DNA of 64,000 nt from Candidatus Aalborgicola defluviihabitans (GTDB lineage Bacteria; Pseudomonadota; Gammaproteobacteria; Burkholderiales; Burkholderiaceae_C): assembly GCA_016705575.1 (NCBI GenBank), contig JADIXX010000001.1, positions 558,001 through 622,000 of the forward strand, in the 5' to 3' direction. The notes under the pieces are model-generated. The model ran no database searches, was not told the DNA's origin, and saw only the letters and a program-made list of their open reading frames with translations. A program made the translations under genes and the position numbers. This document shows, piece after piece, positions 1 through 7,398 of the stretch; position 1 is the first letter of the stretch; each line of letters starts with the position of its first letter.

Positions 1-1998
1 GGCCGCGCGCAGGGCGACTTCGGTTTTGCCAAAACCTACATCGCCGCAGACCAGGCGGTCCATGGGGCGGGGGCTGACCATGTCCTGGATCACGCAGTGG
101 ATAGCGGCCTTTTGGTCAGCGGTTTCTTCAAAGCCAAAATCGTTGGCAAAGGTTTCGTAGTCGTTGGCTGAATAACGGAAGGCGTGGCCTTCGCGGGCGG
201 CGCGGCGGGCGTAGATGTTGAGCAGCTCGGCGGCACTGTCGCGCACCTGCTCGGCGGCGCGGCGTTTGGCCTTTTCCCACTGGCCGCTGCCCAGCTTGTG
301 CAGTGGGGCTTCGTCGGCACTCACACCGGTGTAACGGCTGATGAGTTGCAACTGGCTCACCGGCACATACAGCGTGGCCTTGTCGGCATATTCCAGGTGC
401 AAAAATTCCTGCAACTCGGGCTCGCCATTGGGCAGCTTGTTGCCCAAATCCAGGTTAATTAAGCCCCGGTAGCGACCAATGCCGTGCTGCGAGTGCACCA
501 CCGGGTCGCCCACGTTGAGCTCGGACAGGTCTTTGATCAGCGCCTCAACGTCGCTGACTTGTTCTTGTTTTTTGCGCCGGCGTGCGGTGGGGGCGCTGGA
601 AAATAGTTCGGTCTCGGTGACCAAATCAATGCCGTGCTCAACCCAGGCAAAGCCCGTGGTTAGCGCGGCGGTGGCAATGCCAAATTTCTCGTCGCTGGTC
701 TGGAAATCCAGCAGCGAATCAAACGCCGGTGGGTTGACACCGCTGGCGCGCAAAAAGTCCAGCAGGCTCTCGCGCCGGCCATCGCTCTCGGCCAGCACCA
801 GCATGCGGTGCTGCGTGTTGCGTGCGTGGGTTTTCAGGCGGACTAGCGGGTCCTCGGTGCCCCGCTCGGCCGACAGGGGGGGCAGGGTGTCCAGCTCGGC
901 GTAGGGCGGAGCGGCCGCTTCAGTGCTAATTTGGCCTGTAGCCCCCGTAGAACCTTCGGGAGCAGCTACTGGTTTGATAGCAAGCTGGGCGTAGCCATTG
1001 GCCCGTGCATAAAACTGCTCGGTGCTTAAAAACAGCGATTCGGGTGGCAGCGCGGGGCGCTCGGGGTCGCCTTGCACCAAGCGGTAGCGGTCTTTGGTGT
1101 CTTGCCAGAAGCGCTGAAAAGAACCTTCCAGGTCACCGTGCAGCACCACCGTGGCGTCAAGCCCCACGTAGTCGAACACCGTGGCGGTTTCCTCAAAGAA
1201 CAGTGGCAGGTAATACTCAATGCCGGCGGTGGCTACACCGGCGCCCATGTCTTTGTAGATGCGGCTTTTGGTCGGGTCGCCCTCTAACAATTCGCGCCAG
1301 CGGCTGCGAAAGCGCGCGCGCGCGTCGTCGTCCATCGGGAACTCGCGCCCGGGCAACAGCCGCACCTCGGGCACCGGGTACAGGCTGCGCTGGCTATCGG
1401 GATCGAAGGTGCGGATGCTGTCAATCTCGTCATCAAACAGGTCCACCCGGTAGGGTACCGAGCTACCCATGGGGAACAGGTCGATCAGGCCGCCGCGCAC
1501 TGCGTATTCGCCGGGGCTTACCACCTGCGTCACATGGCTGTAACCTGCCAGGGTGAGCTGGGCTTTGAGTTTGGCTTCGTCCAGCTTTTGCTTGACCTTG
1601 AACTCAAAGGTATAGCCGGCCAGAAAACTGGGCGGCGCCAAACGGTACAGGGCCGTTGTGGCGGGCACCAAAATGACGTCAGCACCGGTTTCCTTGTCGC
1701 GCTGGCTGATGCGCCACAGCGTGGCCAGCCGCTCGCTAATCAGGTCCTGGTGTGGCGAGAAAGTGTCATACGGCAGGGTTTCCCAGTCAGGAAAGAGGGC
1801 GCAGCGCAAGCCGGGGGCAAAAAACGCGATCTCGTCCAGCAGGCGTTGCGCGTCGTTGGCGTCGGCGGTGACGATGGTGGTGGGCCGGCCAGCGGCTTTT
1901 TCGCGCGCACCCAGCTGGGCCAGGAGCAGGGCATCGGCAGAACCGGGGGGGCGGGGCAAGGTGAAACGCTTGCCAACCGTGAGTTTGGGTAAATCCAT
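1..1998 (-). CDS. mfd: Transcription-repair coupling factor Mfd (3' end outside window)
   Basis: Mfd displaces RNA polymerase stalled at DNA lesions and recruits UvrA for nucleotide excision repair. The visible part is 666 codons of a family usually about 1,150 residues; it runs off the window edge. From the ATG at 1998 the translation shows the UvrB-like N-terminal module, a CarD-like RNA-polymerase-binding domain near residues 490-570 (LNVGDPVVHSQHGIGRYRG), and helicase motif I GDVGFGKT at residues 652-659 just before the edge. Residues 340-359 (AIKPVAAPEGSTGATGQ region) are encoded by a 58-bp dispersed repeat at 924-981. No convincing Shine-Dalgarno precedes the ATG, and a strong stem-loop lies just upstream. 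Divergent from ispD. Confidence 0.96.
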   Translation of the reverse strand, partial: MDLPKLTVGKRFTLPRPPGSADALLLAQLGAREKAAGRPTTIVTADANDAQRLLDEIAFFAPGLRCALFPDWETLPYDTFSPHQDLISERLATLWRISQRDKETGADVILVPATTALYRLAPPSFLAGYTFEFKVKQKLDEAKLKAQLTLAGYSHVTQVVSPGEYAVRGGLIDLFPMGSSVPYRVDLFDDEIDSIRTFDPDSQRSLYPVPEVRLLPGREFPMDDDARARFRSRWRELLEGDPTKSRIYKDMGAGVATAGIEYYLPLFFEETATVFDYVGLDATVVLHGDLEGSFQRFWQDTKDRYRLVQGDPERPALPPESLFLSTEQFYARANGYAQLAIKPVAAPEGSTGATGQISTEAAAPPYAELDTLPPLSAERGTEDPLVRLKTHARNTQHRMLVLAESDGRRESLLDFLRASGVNPPAFDSLLDFQTSDEKFGIATAALTTGFAWVEHGIDLVTETELFSSAPTARRRKKQEQVSDVEALIKDLSELNVGDPVVHSQHGIGRYRGLINLDLGNKLPNGEPELQEFLHLEYADKATLYVPVSQLQLISRYTGVSADEAPLHKLGSGQWEKAKRRAAEQVRDSAAELLNIYARRAAREGHAFRYSANDYETFANDFGFEETADQKAAIHCVIQDMVSPRPMDRLVCGDVGFGKTEVALRAA
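924..981 (-). repeat. 58-bp dispersed element, copy 1 (inside mfd)
   Basis: On the minus strand the copy reads GCTATCAAACCAGTAGCTGC, a 13-base spacer, then ACGGGGGCTACAGGCC. It has the same 20 + 13 + 25 layout as the other copies without gaps. It lies on the coding strand of mfd in the frame used by most genic copies (GCT ATC AAA ...), and encodes residues 340-359. Its 3' block GCTACAGGCCAAA matches the copy near the end of tex (59606-59663), suggesting a subtype. Confidence 0.7.
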
Positions 1999-2017
1999 GG
2001 GGAGGTACAAATACAAA

Positions 2018-2046
2018 ACACCCCTCGCGCACTGAGCGGGGGGTGT
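2018..2046. other. Stem-loop in mfd/ispD intergenic region, attenuator-like towards mfd
   Basis: The arms ACACCCCTCGC (2018-2028) and GCGGGGGGTGT (2036-2046) pair with one mismatch around a 7-base loop. Read on the minus strand, the stem is followed by TTTTGTATTT and then the mfd start codon 20 bases on. That is the shape of an intrinsic terminator, but it sits inside the mfd leader. It could act as an attenuator or as the terminator of an antisense transcript from the ispD side; the sequence alone does not decide. Confidence 0.5.
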
Positions 2047-2065
2047 GAAGAAAGATATTGGTCTG

Positions 2066-2071
2066 ATTTTA
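2066..2071 (-). promoter_or_regulatory. Possible -10 hexamer for mfd
   Basis: The minus strand reads GGTAAAATCAG here, with TAAAAT as a plausible sigma-70 -10 box about 70 bases upstream of the mfd ATG. No good TTGACA-like -35 is visible at 16-18 bases, so this is tentative. Transcription from here would include the 2018-2046 stem-loop in the leader. Confidence 0.3.
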
Positions 2072-2143
2072 CCGGCCGCATTGGCGGCGTGTGGCGCGCT
2101 CGCCAAGCCCTATGATCGCGCAGTGCCTTTAGACCACGTTGCC

Positions 2144-2851
2144 ATGCCACCTTCATTCGTCACACCCCAATCACCACCGCGCCTGTGGGCCCTGATTCCG
2201 TGTGCCGGCACGGGCTCGCGTGCCGGCGCTGAAGGCCCCAAGCAGTACCAGAGTGTGGCGGGTCAGCCCATGGTGTTGCACACCCTGGCGGCCTTTGCGG
2301 GGGTGGCTCGTCTGGCGGGTGTGCTGGTGGTGGTGTCGCCGGGGGATACTTTTTTTGATGAAGAAGACGCTACGATTTTAATAGCTTCCTGTGGAGGTCC
2401 TACAAGGGCTGCAAGCGTTTTTAATGGTTTGATTGCCTTGCAGGAACATGGCGCTGCGCCCACCGACTGGGTGCTGGTGCATGATGCGGCGCGTTGCCTG
2501 GTGATGCCTGAGCAGATCAACGCCCTGATCGATGCTTGCCAGCACGATCCGGTGGGTGGTCTATTGGCCCTCCGGTTGCCCGACACGCTCAAGCGCGAAG
2601 TGGCCGGGCGCGTGGCGCAGACGATCGAACGCGGTGACAAGTGGCTGGCCCAGACACCGCAAATGTTTCGCATTGCCGACCTGCAACAAGCCTTGCTGGC
2701 TGCGGGTGATGCGGTAACCGATGAGGCCAGCGCTATGGAGTTCATGGGGCAGGCACCGCTGCTGGTGGAGGGAAGTGCCCAGAATTTCAAGGTGACGTAT
2801 CCACAGGACTTTGCGCTGGCGCAGGCCGTGCTGTTGGCGCGCAACGTTTAG
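2144..2851 (+). CDS. ispD: 2-C-methyl-D-erythritol 4-phosphate cytidylyltransferase IspD
   Basis: IspD transfers CMP from CTP to methylerythritol 4-phosphate in the cytosolic MEP isoprenoid pathway. The nucleotide-binding motif is near the N-terminus (WALIPCAGTGSRAG followed by PKQY), and VLVHDAAR is the conserved central motif. Starting at the ATG at 2144 gives 235 residues, the usual family length; an upstream in-frame ATG at 2045 would add 33 residues with no family resemblance. Residues 76-95 (ATILIASCGGPTRAASVFNG) are encoded by a copy of the dispersed 58-bp element and overlap the conserved GGxxRxxSVxxGL motif. ispF, which usually follows ispD in this order, is absent. Confidence 0.93.
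   Translation: MPPSFVTPQSPPRLWALIPCAGTGSRAGAEGPKQYQSVAGQPMVLHTLAAFAGVARLAGVLVVVSPGDTFFDEEDATILIASCGGPTRAASVFNGLIALQEHGAAPTDWVLVHDAARCLVMPEQINALIDACQHDPVGGLLALRLPDTLKREVAGRVAQTIERGDKWLAQTPQMFRIADLQQALLAAGDAVTDEASAMEFMGQAPLLVEGSAQNFKVTYPQDFALAQAVLLARNV
2369..2426 (+). repeat. 58-bp dispersed element, copy 2 (inside ispD)
   Basis: GCTACGATTTTAATAGCTTC, a 13-base spacer (CTGTGGAGGTCCT), then ACAAGGGCTGCAAGC. It matches the glutathione-transferase copy at 31 of the first 44 positions by hand count. The stretch is clearly more AT-rich than flanking ispD sequence. Its reading frame (GCT ACG ATT ...) is the same as in the other same-sense genic copies. Confidence 0.65.
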
Positions 2852-3000
2852 CACAGGAACCCAAATACGGGACGTGCCACCCGCAAGCCATCTGTAAGGG
2901 CGTCGGCGCACACTGCGCGGGTATCTGGCGATGCCCACGAAAATCAAATAGGTGGCACAATCCAATCCGTTACTAGGCCCTTCCTACGCCACTGTCGCAT

Positions 3001-3037
3001 CCGCTAAACGGTTCAGCCGTGCTGCGGAAGGTTTTTT
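3001..3037 (+). terminator. Terminator-like hairpin in the odhA leader
   Basis: Nested arms CCGC (3001-3004)/GCGG (3024-3027) and ACGG (3008-3011)/CCGT (3017-3020) are followed by a run of six T at 3032-3037. It lies 43 bases upstream of the odhA start and about 150 bases after ispD. It may terminate ispD transcripts or act as an attenuator of the odh operon. The remaining ispD-odhA gap (2852-3000) holds no recognisable gene. Confidence 0.4.
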
Positions 3038-3079
3038 ACCAAGCTAAGTTTCCCCAAGGGAAATGGAGGTCAGCGCAAC

Positions 3080-5971
3080 ATGAGTGAAAACACGTCCCAA
3101 AAGACGACCCCGGCGTCGATTTATCGCGCCTATGCGGACAATACGTACCTCTTTGGTGGCAATGCGCCCTACGTTGAAGAGATGTACGAGAATTACCTTG
3201 CTAACCCCGGCAGCGTGACCGATAGCTGGCGCGAATATTTCGACGCGCTGCAGCATGTGCCTGCGGTTGATGGCAGTGATGCCCGCGACGTGCCCCACCA
3301 GCCTGTGATCAACGCCTTTGCCGAGCGCGCCAAGCAGGGTGGCACCCGAGTGGTTTTGGCCACTGGCGCCGATTCGGACATGGGCCGCAAACGCACAGCT
3401 GTTCAGCAGCTGATTGCCGCCTACCGCAACGTGGGCGCCCGCTGGGCCGATCTGGACCCACTCAAGCGCACCGAGCGCGACAATATTCCCGAGCTGGAGT
3501 TGTCGTTCTACGGCTTTAGCGACGCCGACCAGGAAACCGTATTCAACACCAGCAACACCTTCTTCGGCAAAGAGTCGATGAGTTTGCGTGAACTGATGAA
3601 TGCGCTGCGCGAGACCTACTGTGGCACCTTGGCTGCCGAGTTCATGTACGCCACCGACCAGAATGAAAAGCGTTGGTGGCAACAAAAGCTCGAAAGCATC
3701 CGCAGCAAGCCGGCGTTCAATGCCGAGAAGAAGAAGCACATTCTGGAACGCCTGACCGCAGCCGAAGGCCTGGAGCGCTTCCTGCACACCAAATACGTGG
3801 GCCAAAAGCGTTTTTCTCTTGAGGGTGGTGAGAGCTTTATCGCCTCCATGGACGAGCTGATTCAGCAAGCTGGTGCCAAGGGTGTGCAAGAAATCGTGAT
3901 TGGCATGGCCCACCGGGGCCGCCTCAATGTGCTGGTCAACACCCTGGGCAAGATGCCCGGTGACCTGTTTGCCGAGTTCGACCATACGGCACCAGAAGAG
4001 CTGCCAGCCGGTGACGTCAAATACCACCAGGGTTTTAGTTCCGACGTGTCCACTGTGGGTGGACCGGTGCACCTGTCGCTGGCTTTCAACCCGTCGCATC
4101 TGGAAATTGTGAATCCGGTGGTAGAGGGTTCAGTCCGCGCCCGTATGGACCGCCGTGCAGACCCCAAGGGCTTGCAGGTACTGCCAGTGCTGGTGCACGG
4201 TGATGCCGCCTTTGGTGGCCAGGGCGTGAACCAGGAGACGCTGTGTCTGGCGCAAACCCGGGGTTACACCACGGGCGGCACGGTGCACATCATTATCAAC
4301 AACCAGATCGGGTTTACCACCTCGGACCCCCGCGACATGCGCTCCAGCGCGTTCTGCACCGACATCGTGAAGATGGTTGAGTCGCCTGTGCTGCACGTCA
4401 ATGGCGACGATCCCGAAGCCGTGGTGTTGGCCACACAGTTGGCACTGGAATACCGCATGGAATTCCAGCAAGACGTCGTGGTGGACATTACGTGTTTTCG
4501 CAAGCTGGGCCACAACGAGCAAGACACTCCCATGCTCACGCAGCCCCTGATGTACAAGAAAATTGCGGTCCACCCCGGTACGCGCAAGCTGTACGCTGAC
4601 AAGCTGGCAGCACAAGGGCTCGGTGAGACGCTGGGTGAGGACATGACCCGCGCCTACCGCGCCGCCATGGATGCAGGCAAGCACACTGTTGACCCGGTTA
4701 TTACCAACTTCAAGAGCAAGTACGCTGTGGACTGGTCCCCGTTTCTGCGCAAGAAGTGGACCGATGCCGGAGACACCGCTATTCCCCTGACCGAATGGAA
4801 GCGCCTGGTTGAAAGGCTAACCACGTTGCCATCCACTATCACTCCCCATTCCTTGGTGAAGAAGGTCTATGACGACCGTGCAGCCATGGGCCGTGGCGAC
4901 GTCAATGTGGACTGGGGCATGGGTGAGAGCATGGCGTTTGCATCCCTGGTGGCCAGCGGTTATCCGGTTCGTCTGTCGGGCGAAGACAGCGGTCGGGGCA
5001 CCTTCACCCACCGCCATGCGGTGATCCATGATCAGGCCCGCGAAAAATGGGATGCCGGCATTTATGTACCCCTGCAGAATGTGGCGGACAACCAGGCACC
5101 GTTTGTCGTGATCGACTCCATCCTGTCCGAGGAGGCGGTGCTGGCGTTTGAATACGGCTATGCCTCCAACGACCCCAACACACTGGTAATCTGGGAAGCG
5201 CAGTTTGGCGATTTCGCCAACGGTGCCCAGGTGGTGATCGACCAGTTCATTGCCTCTGGCGAAGTGAAGTGGGGCCGGGTCAACGGCATCACGCTAATGC
5301 TGCCGCACGGCTACGAAGGCCAAGGTCCCGAGCACAGTTCGGCACGCCTGGAGCGCTTTATGCAACTTGCCGCCGACACTAACATGCAGATCGTGCAGCC
5401 CACCACGGCCAGCCAGATCTTCCACGTGTTGCGTCGCCAGATGGTGCGCAATTTGCGCAAGCCGCTGATTATCTTCACGCCCAAGTCACTCTTGCGTAAC
5501 AAGGATGCGACCTCGCCGCTGTCCGAGTTCACCAAAGGCGGCTTCCAGACTGTGATTCCCGAAAACAAGGCACTCAAGGCTGACAAGGTCAAACGCGTGC
5601 TGGTGTGTTCCGGCAAGGTGTACTACGACCTGGTCAAGCACCGTGAAGAGTCGGGCCATGACGATGTGGCCATTTTGCGGGTCGAGCAGTTGTACCCATT
5701 CCCGCACAAGGCGTTTGCCGCGGAAATGAAGAAGTACCCCCAGGTTGCCGACATTGTGTGGTGCCAGGATGAGCCACAAAACCAGGGTGCCTGGTTCTTT
5801 GTGCAGCACTACATCCATGAAAACATGGTGGAAGGCCAGCGTCTGGGTTACTCCGGCCGTGCAGCATCGGCTTCACCTGCCGTGGGTTACTCCCATCTGC
5901 ACAACGAGCAGCAAAAGGCATTGGTTGAGGGTGCATTCGGCAAGCTCAAGGGCTTTGTGCTGACCAAGTAA
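3080..5971 (+). CDS. odhA: 2-oxoglutarate dehydrogenase E1 component
   Basis: Thiamine-diphosphate-dependent decarboxylase subunit of the 2-oxoglutarate dehydrogenase complex (TCA cycle), also called SucA. The 963 residues have the family layout: N-terminal E2-binding segment (YLFGGNAPYVEEMYENYL), the MAHRGRLNVL motif near residue 276, GDAAFGGQG near 374, NNQIGFTT in the cofactor region, and a transketolase-like C-terminal half (MLPHGYEGQGPEHSSARLER). The ATG at 3080 is preceded by GGAGG at a suitable distance. First gene of odhA-odhB-lpdA; 45 bases separate it from odhB. Confidence 0.98.
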   Translation: MSENTSQKTTPASIYRAYADNTYLFGGNAPYVEEMYENYLANPGSVTDSWREYFDALQHVPAVDGSDARDVPHQPVINAFAERAKQGGTRVVLATGADSDMGRKRTAVQQLIAAYRNVGARWADLDPLKRTERDNIPELELSFYGFSDADQETVFNTSNTFFGKESMSLRELMNALRETYCGTLAAEFMYATDQNEKRWWQQKLESIRSKPAFNAEKKKHILERLTAAEGLERFLHTKYVGQKRFSLEGGESFIASMDELIQQAGAKGVQEIVIGMAHRGRLNVLVNTLGKMPGDLFAEFDHTAPEELPAGDVKYHQGFSSDVSTVGGPVHLSLAFNPSHLEIVNPVVEGSVRARMDRRADPKGLQVLPVLVHGDAAFGGQGVNQETLCLAQTRGYTTGGTVHIIINNQIGFTTSDPRDMRSSAFCTDIVKMVESPVLHVNGDDPEAVVLATQLALEYRMEFQQDVVVDITCFRKLGHNEQDTPMLTQPLMYKKIAVHPGTRKLYADKLAAQGLGETLGEDMTRAYRAAMDAGKHTVDPVITNFKSKYAVDWSPFLRKKWTDAGDTAIPLTEWKRLVERLTTLPSTITPHSLVKKVYDDRAAMGRGDVNVDWGMGESMAFASLVASGYPVRLSGEDSGRGTFTHRHAVIHDQAREKWDAGIYVPLQNVADNQAPFVVIDSILSEEAVLAFEYGYASNDPNTLVIWEAQFGDFANGAQVVIDQFIASGEVKWGRVNGITLMLPHGYEGQGPEHSSARLERFMQLAADTNMQIVQPTTASQIFHVLRRQMVRNLRKPLIIFTPKSLLRNKDATSPLSEFTKGGFQTVIPENKALKADKVKRVLVCSGKVYYDLVKHREESGHDDVAILRVEQLYPFPHKAFAAEMKKYPQVADIVWCQDEPQNQGAWFFVQHYIHENMVEGQRLGYSGRAASASPAVGYSHLHNEQQKALVEGAFGKLKGFVLTK

Positions 5972-6016
5972 CCCACCCACGTACCCATTCGATACACACA
6001 ATTCGGAAAGAACAAA

Positions 6017-7276
6017 ATGGCAATCGTAGAAATCAAGGTTCCTCAGCTGTCTGAGTCGGTGGCAGAGGCCACCCTGCTGCAATGGAAGAAAAAAGTTGGC
6101 GATCTGGTCGCCGTGGATGAGATCCTGATCGAAGTCGAAACCGACAAGGTCGTGCTGGAAGTACCGGCACCCAAGGCTGGCGTGCTGGTTGAAATCGTGC
6201 AGGGTGATGGCGCTACCGTCGCTGCAGAGCAGTTGATCGCCCGCATTGATACCGAAGGTACCGTTGGTGCAGCTGCACCGGCTGCAGCCGCTGCCGTAGC
6301 CAGCGCACCTGCGGTGGCAGTTGCCGCCGCGACCGCTGGTAACAGCAAGGCCGGTGTGGCCATGCCCGCTGCCGCTAAACTGCTGGCTGACAACAACCTG
6401 GCTGCCAGTGCTGTGGCTGGCACCGGTAAGGACGGTCGCATTACCAAGGGTGACGTACTGGGTGCCGTGGCGGGCGGTACTGCTGCCAAAGCGGTTGCTT
6501 CCGTCACCATACCCACAGGGGCTCCCACCTCGGCATTGCCCCAGGTAGCTGCACCGACTGCGCAGAATCTGGGTGATCGCCCCGAACAGCGCGTGCCCAT
6601 GAGCCGCCTGCGCGCTCGTGTGGCCGAACGTTTGTTGCAATCGCAAAGCACAAACGCGATTCTGACCACCTTCAACGAAATCAACATGGCCCCGGTCATG
6701 GACATGCGTAAACGCATGCAAGAACGTTTCGAGAAAGAGCACGGCGTCAAGCTCGGCTTTATGAGCTTCTTTGTCAAAGCGGCTGTGCATGCGCTCAAGA
6801 AGTATCCCGTCATCAACGCTTCGGTCGATGGTAATGACATTGTTTACCACGGCTACTTTGACATTGGTATTGCGGTGGGTTCACCCCGTGGCTTGGTAGT
6901 GCCGATTTTGCGCAACGCCGACCAAATGAGCTTTGCCGAGATCGAGAAGAAAATTGCCGAATTTGGCCAAAAAGCCAAAGACGGCAAGCTAGGTATTGAA
7001 GACATGACTGGCGGCACCTTTTCCATTTCCAATGGCGGTACCTTCGGCTCCATGATGTCTACCCCGATCATCAACCCGCCACAAAGCGCCATTCTGGGCG
7101 TGCACGCCACCAAAGACCGCGCCATGGTGGAAAACGGCCAGGTGGTCGTGCGCCCCATGAACTACTTTGCCATGTCCTATGACCACCGAATCATCGACGG
7201 CCGCGAAGCCGTGTTGGGTCTGGTGGCCATGAAAGAAGCGCTGGAAGACCCAGCTCGCCTCTTGTTTGATATTTAA
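6017..7276 (+). CDS. odhB: Dihydrolipoamide succinyltransferase, E2 of 2-oxoglutarate dehydrogenase
   Basis: E2 core that transfers the succinyl group from E1 to CoA through a lipoyl arm (SucB). Residues 1-77 form a lipoyl domain with the modified lysine in ETDKV (K44). An Ala-rich linker (about 85-120) follows, then an E3/E1-binding domain (PAAAKLLADNNL, GKDGRITKGDVL) and the acyltransferase core ending in MSYDHRIIDGR with catalytic His390. Length 419, normal for the family. AAAG precedes the ATG at 6017. Lies between odhA and lpdA, as expected for one complex. Confidence 0.98.
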   Translation: MAIVEIKVPQLSESVAEATLLQWKKKVGDLVAVDEILIEVETDKVVLEVPAPKAGVLVEIVQGDGATVAAEQLIARIDTEGTVGAAAPAAAAAVASAPAVAVAAATAGNSKAGVAMPAAAKLLADNNLAASAVAGTGKDGRITKGDVLGAVAGGTAAKAVASVTIPTGAPTSALPQVAAPTAQNLGDRPEQRVPMSRLRARVAERLLQSQSTNAILTTFNEINMAPVMDMRKRMQERFEKEHGVKLGFMSFFVKAAVHALKKYPVINASVDGNDIVYHGYFDIGIAVGSPRGLVVPILRNADQMSFAEIEKKIAEFGQKAKDGKLGIEDMTGGTFSISNGGTFGSMMSTPIINPPQSAILGVHATKDRAMVENGQVVVRPMNYFAMSYDHRIIDGREAVLGLVAMKEALEDPARLLFDI

Positions 7277-7398
7277 GTGATATTGCGGGACAGACCCGGA
7301 GTCTGAGCAGCAGTTGGCTCTGCTCCGTGTCCCCCGCCCTACGGGCTCCTCCTTTACCTGCGCAGAACCCTCTGCCGCCCAGACTCCTTGGAAAATGT

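Noticed and set aside
1005..1556. Plus-strand open frame of 183 codons inside mfd
   Set aside because: It is the antisense shadow of mfd coding sequence in a GC-rich gene; composition is Arg/Pro-rich and no family is recognised.
3044..4099. Minus-strand 351-codon frame inside odhA
   Set aside because: Antisense shadow of odhA; the sense protein has all expected motifs and full family length.
6043..6840. Minus-strand 265-codon Ala/Thr/Ser-rich frame inside odhB
   Set aside because: It is the mirror of the Ala-rich linker of odhB, a well-known cause of spurious antisense frames.
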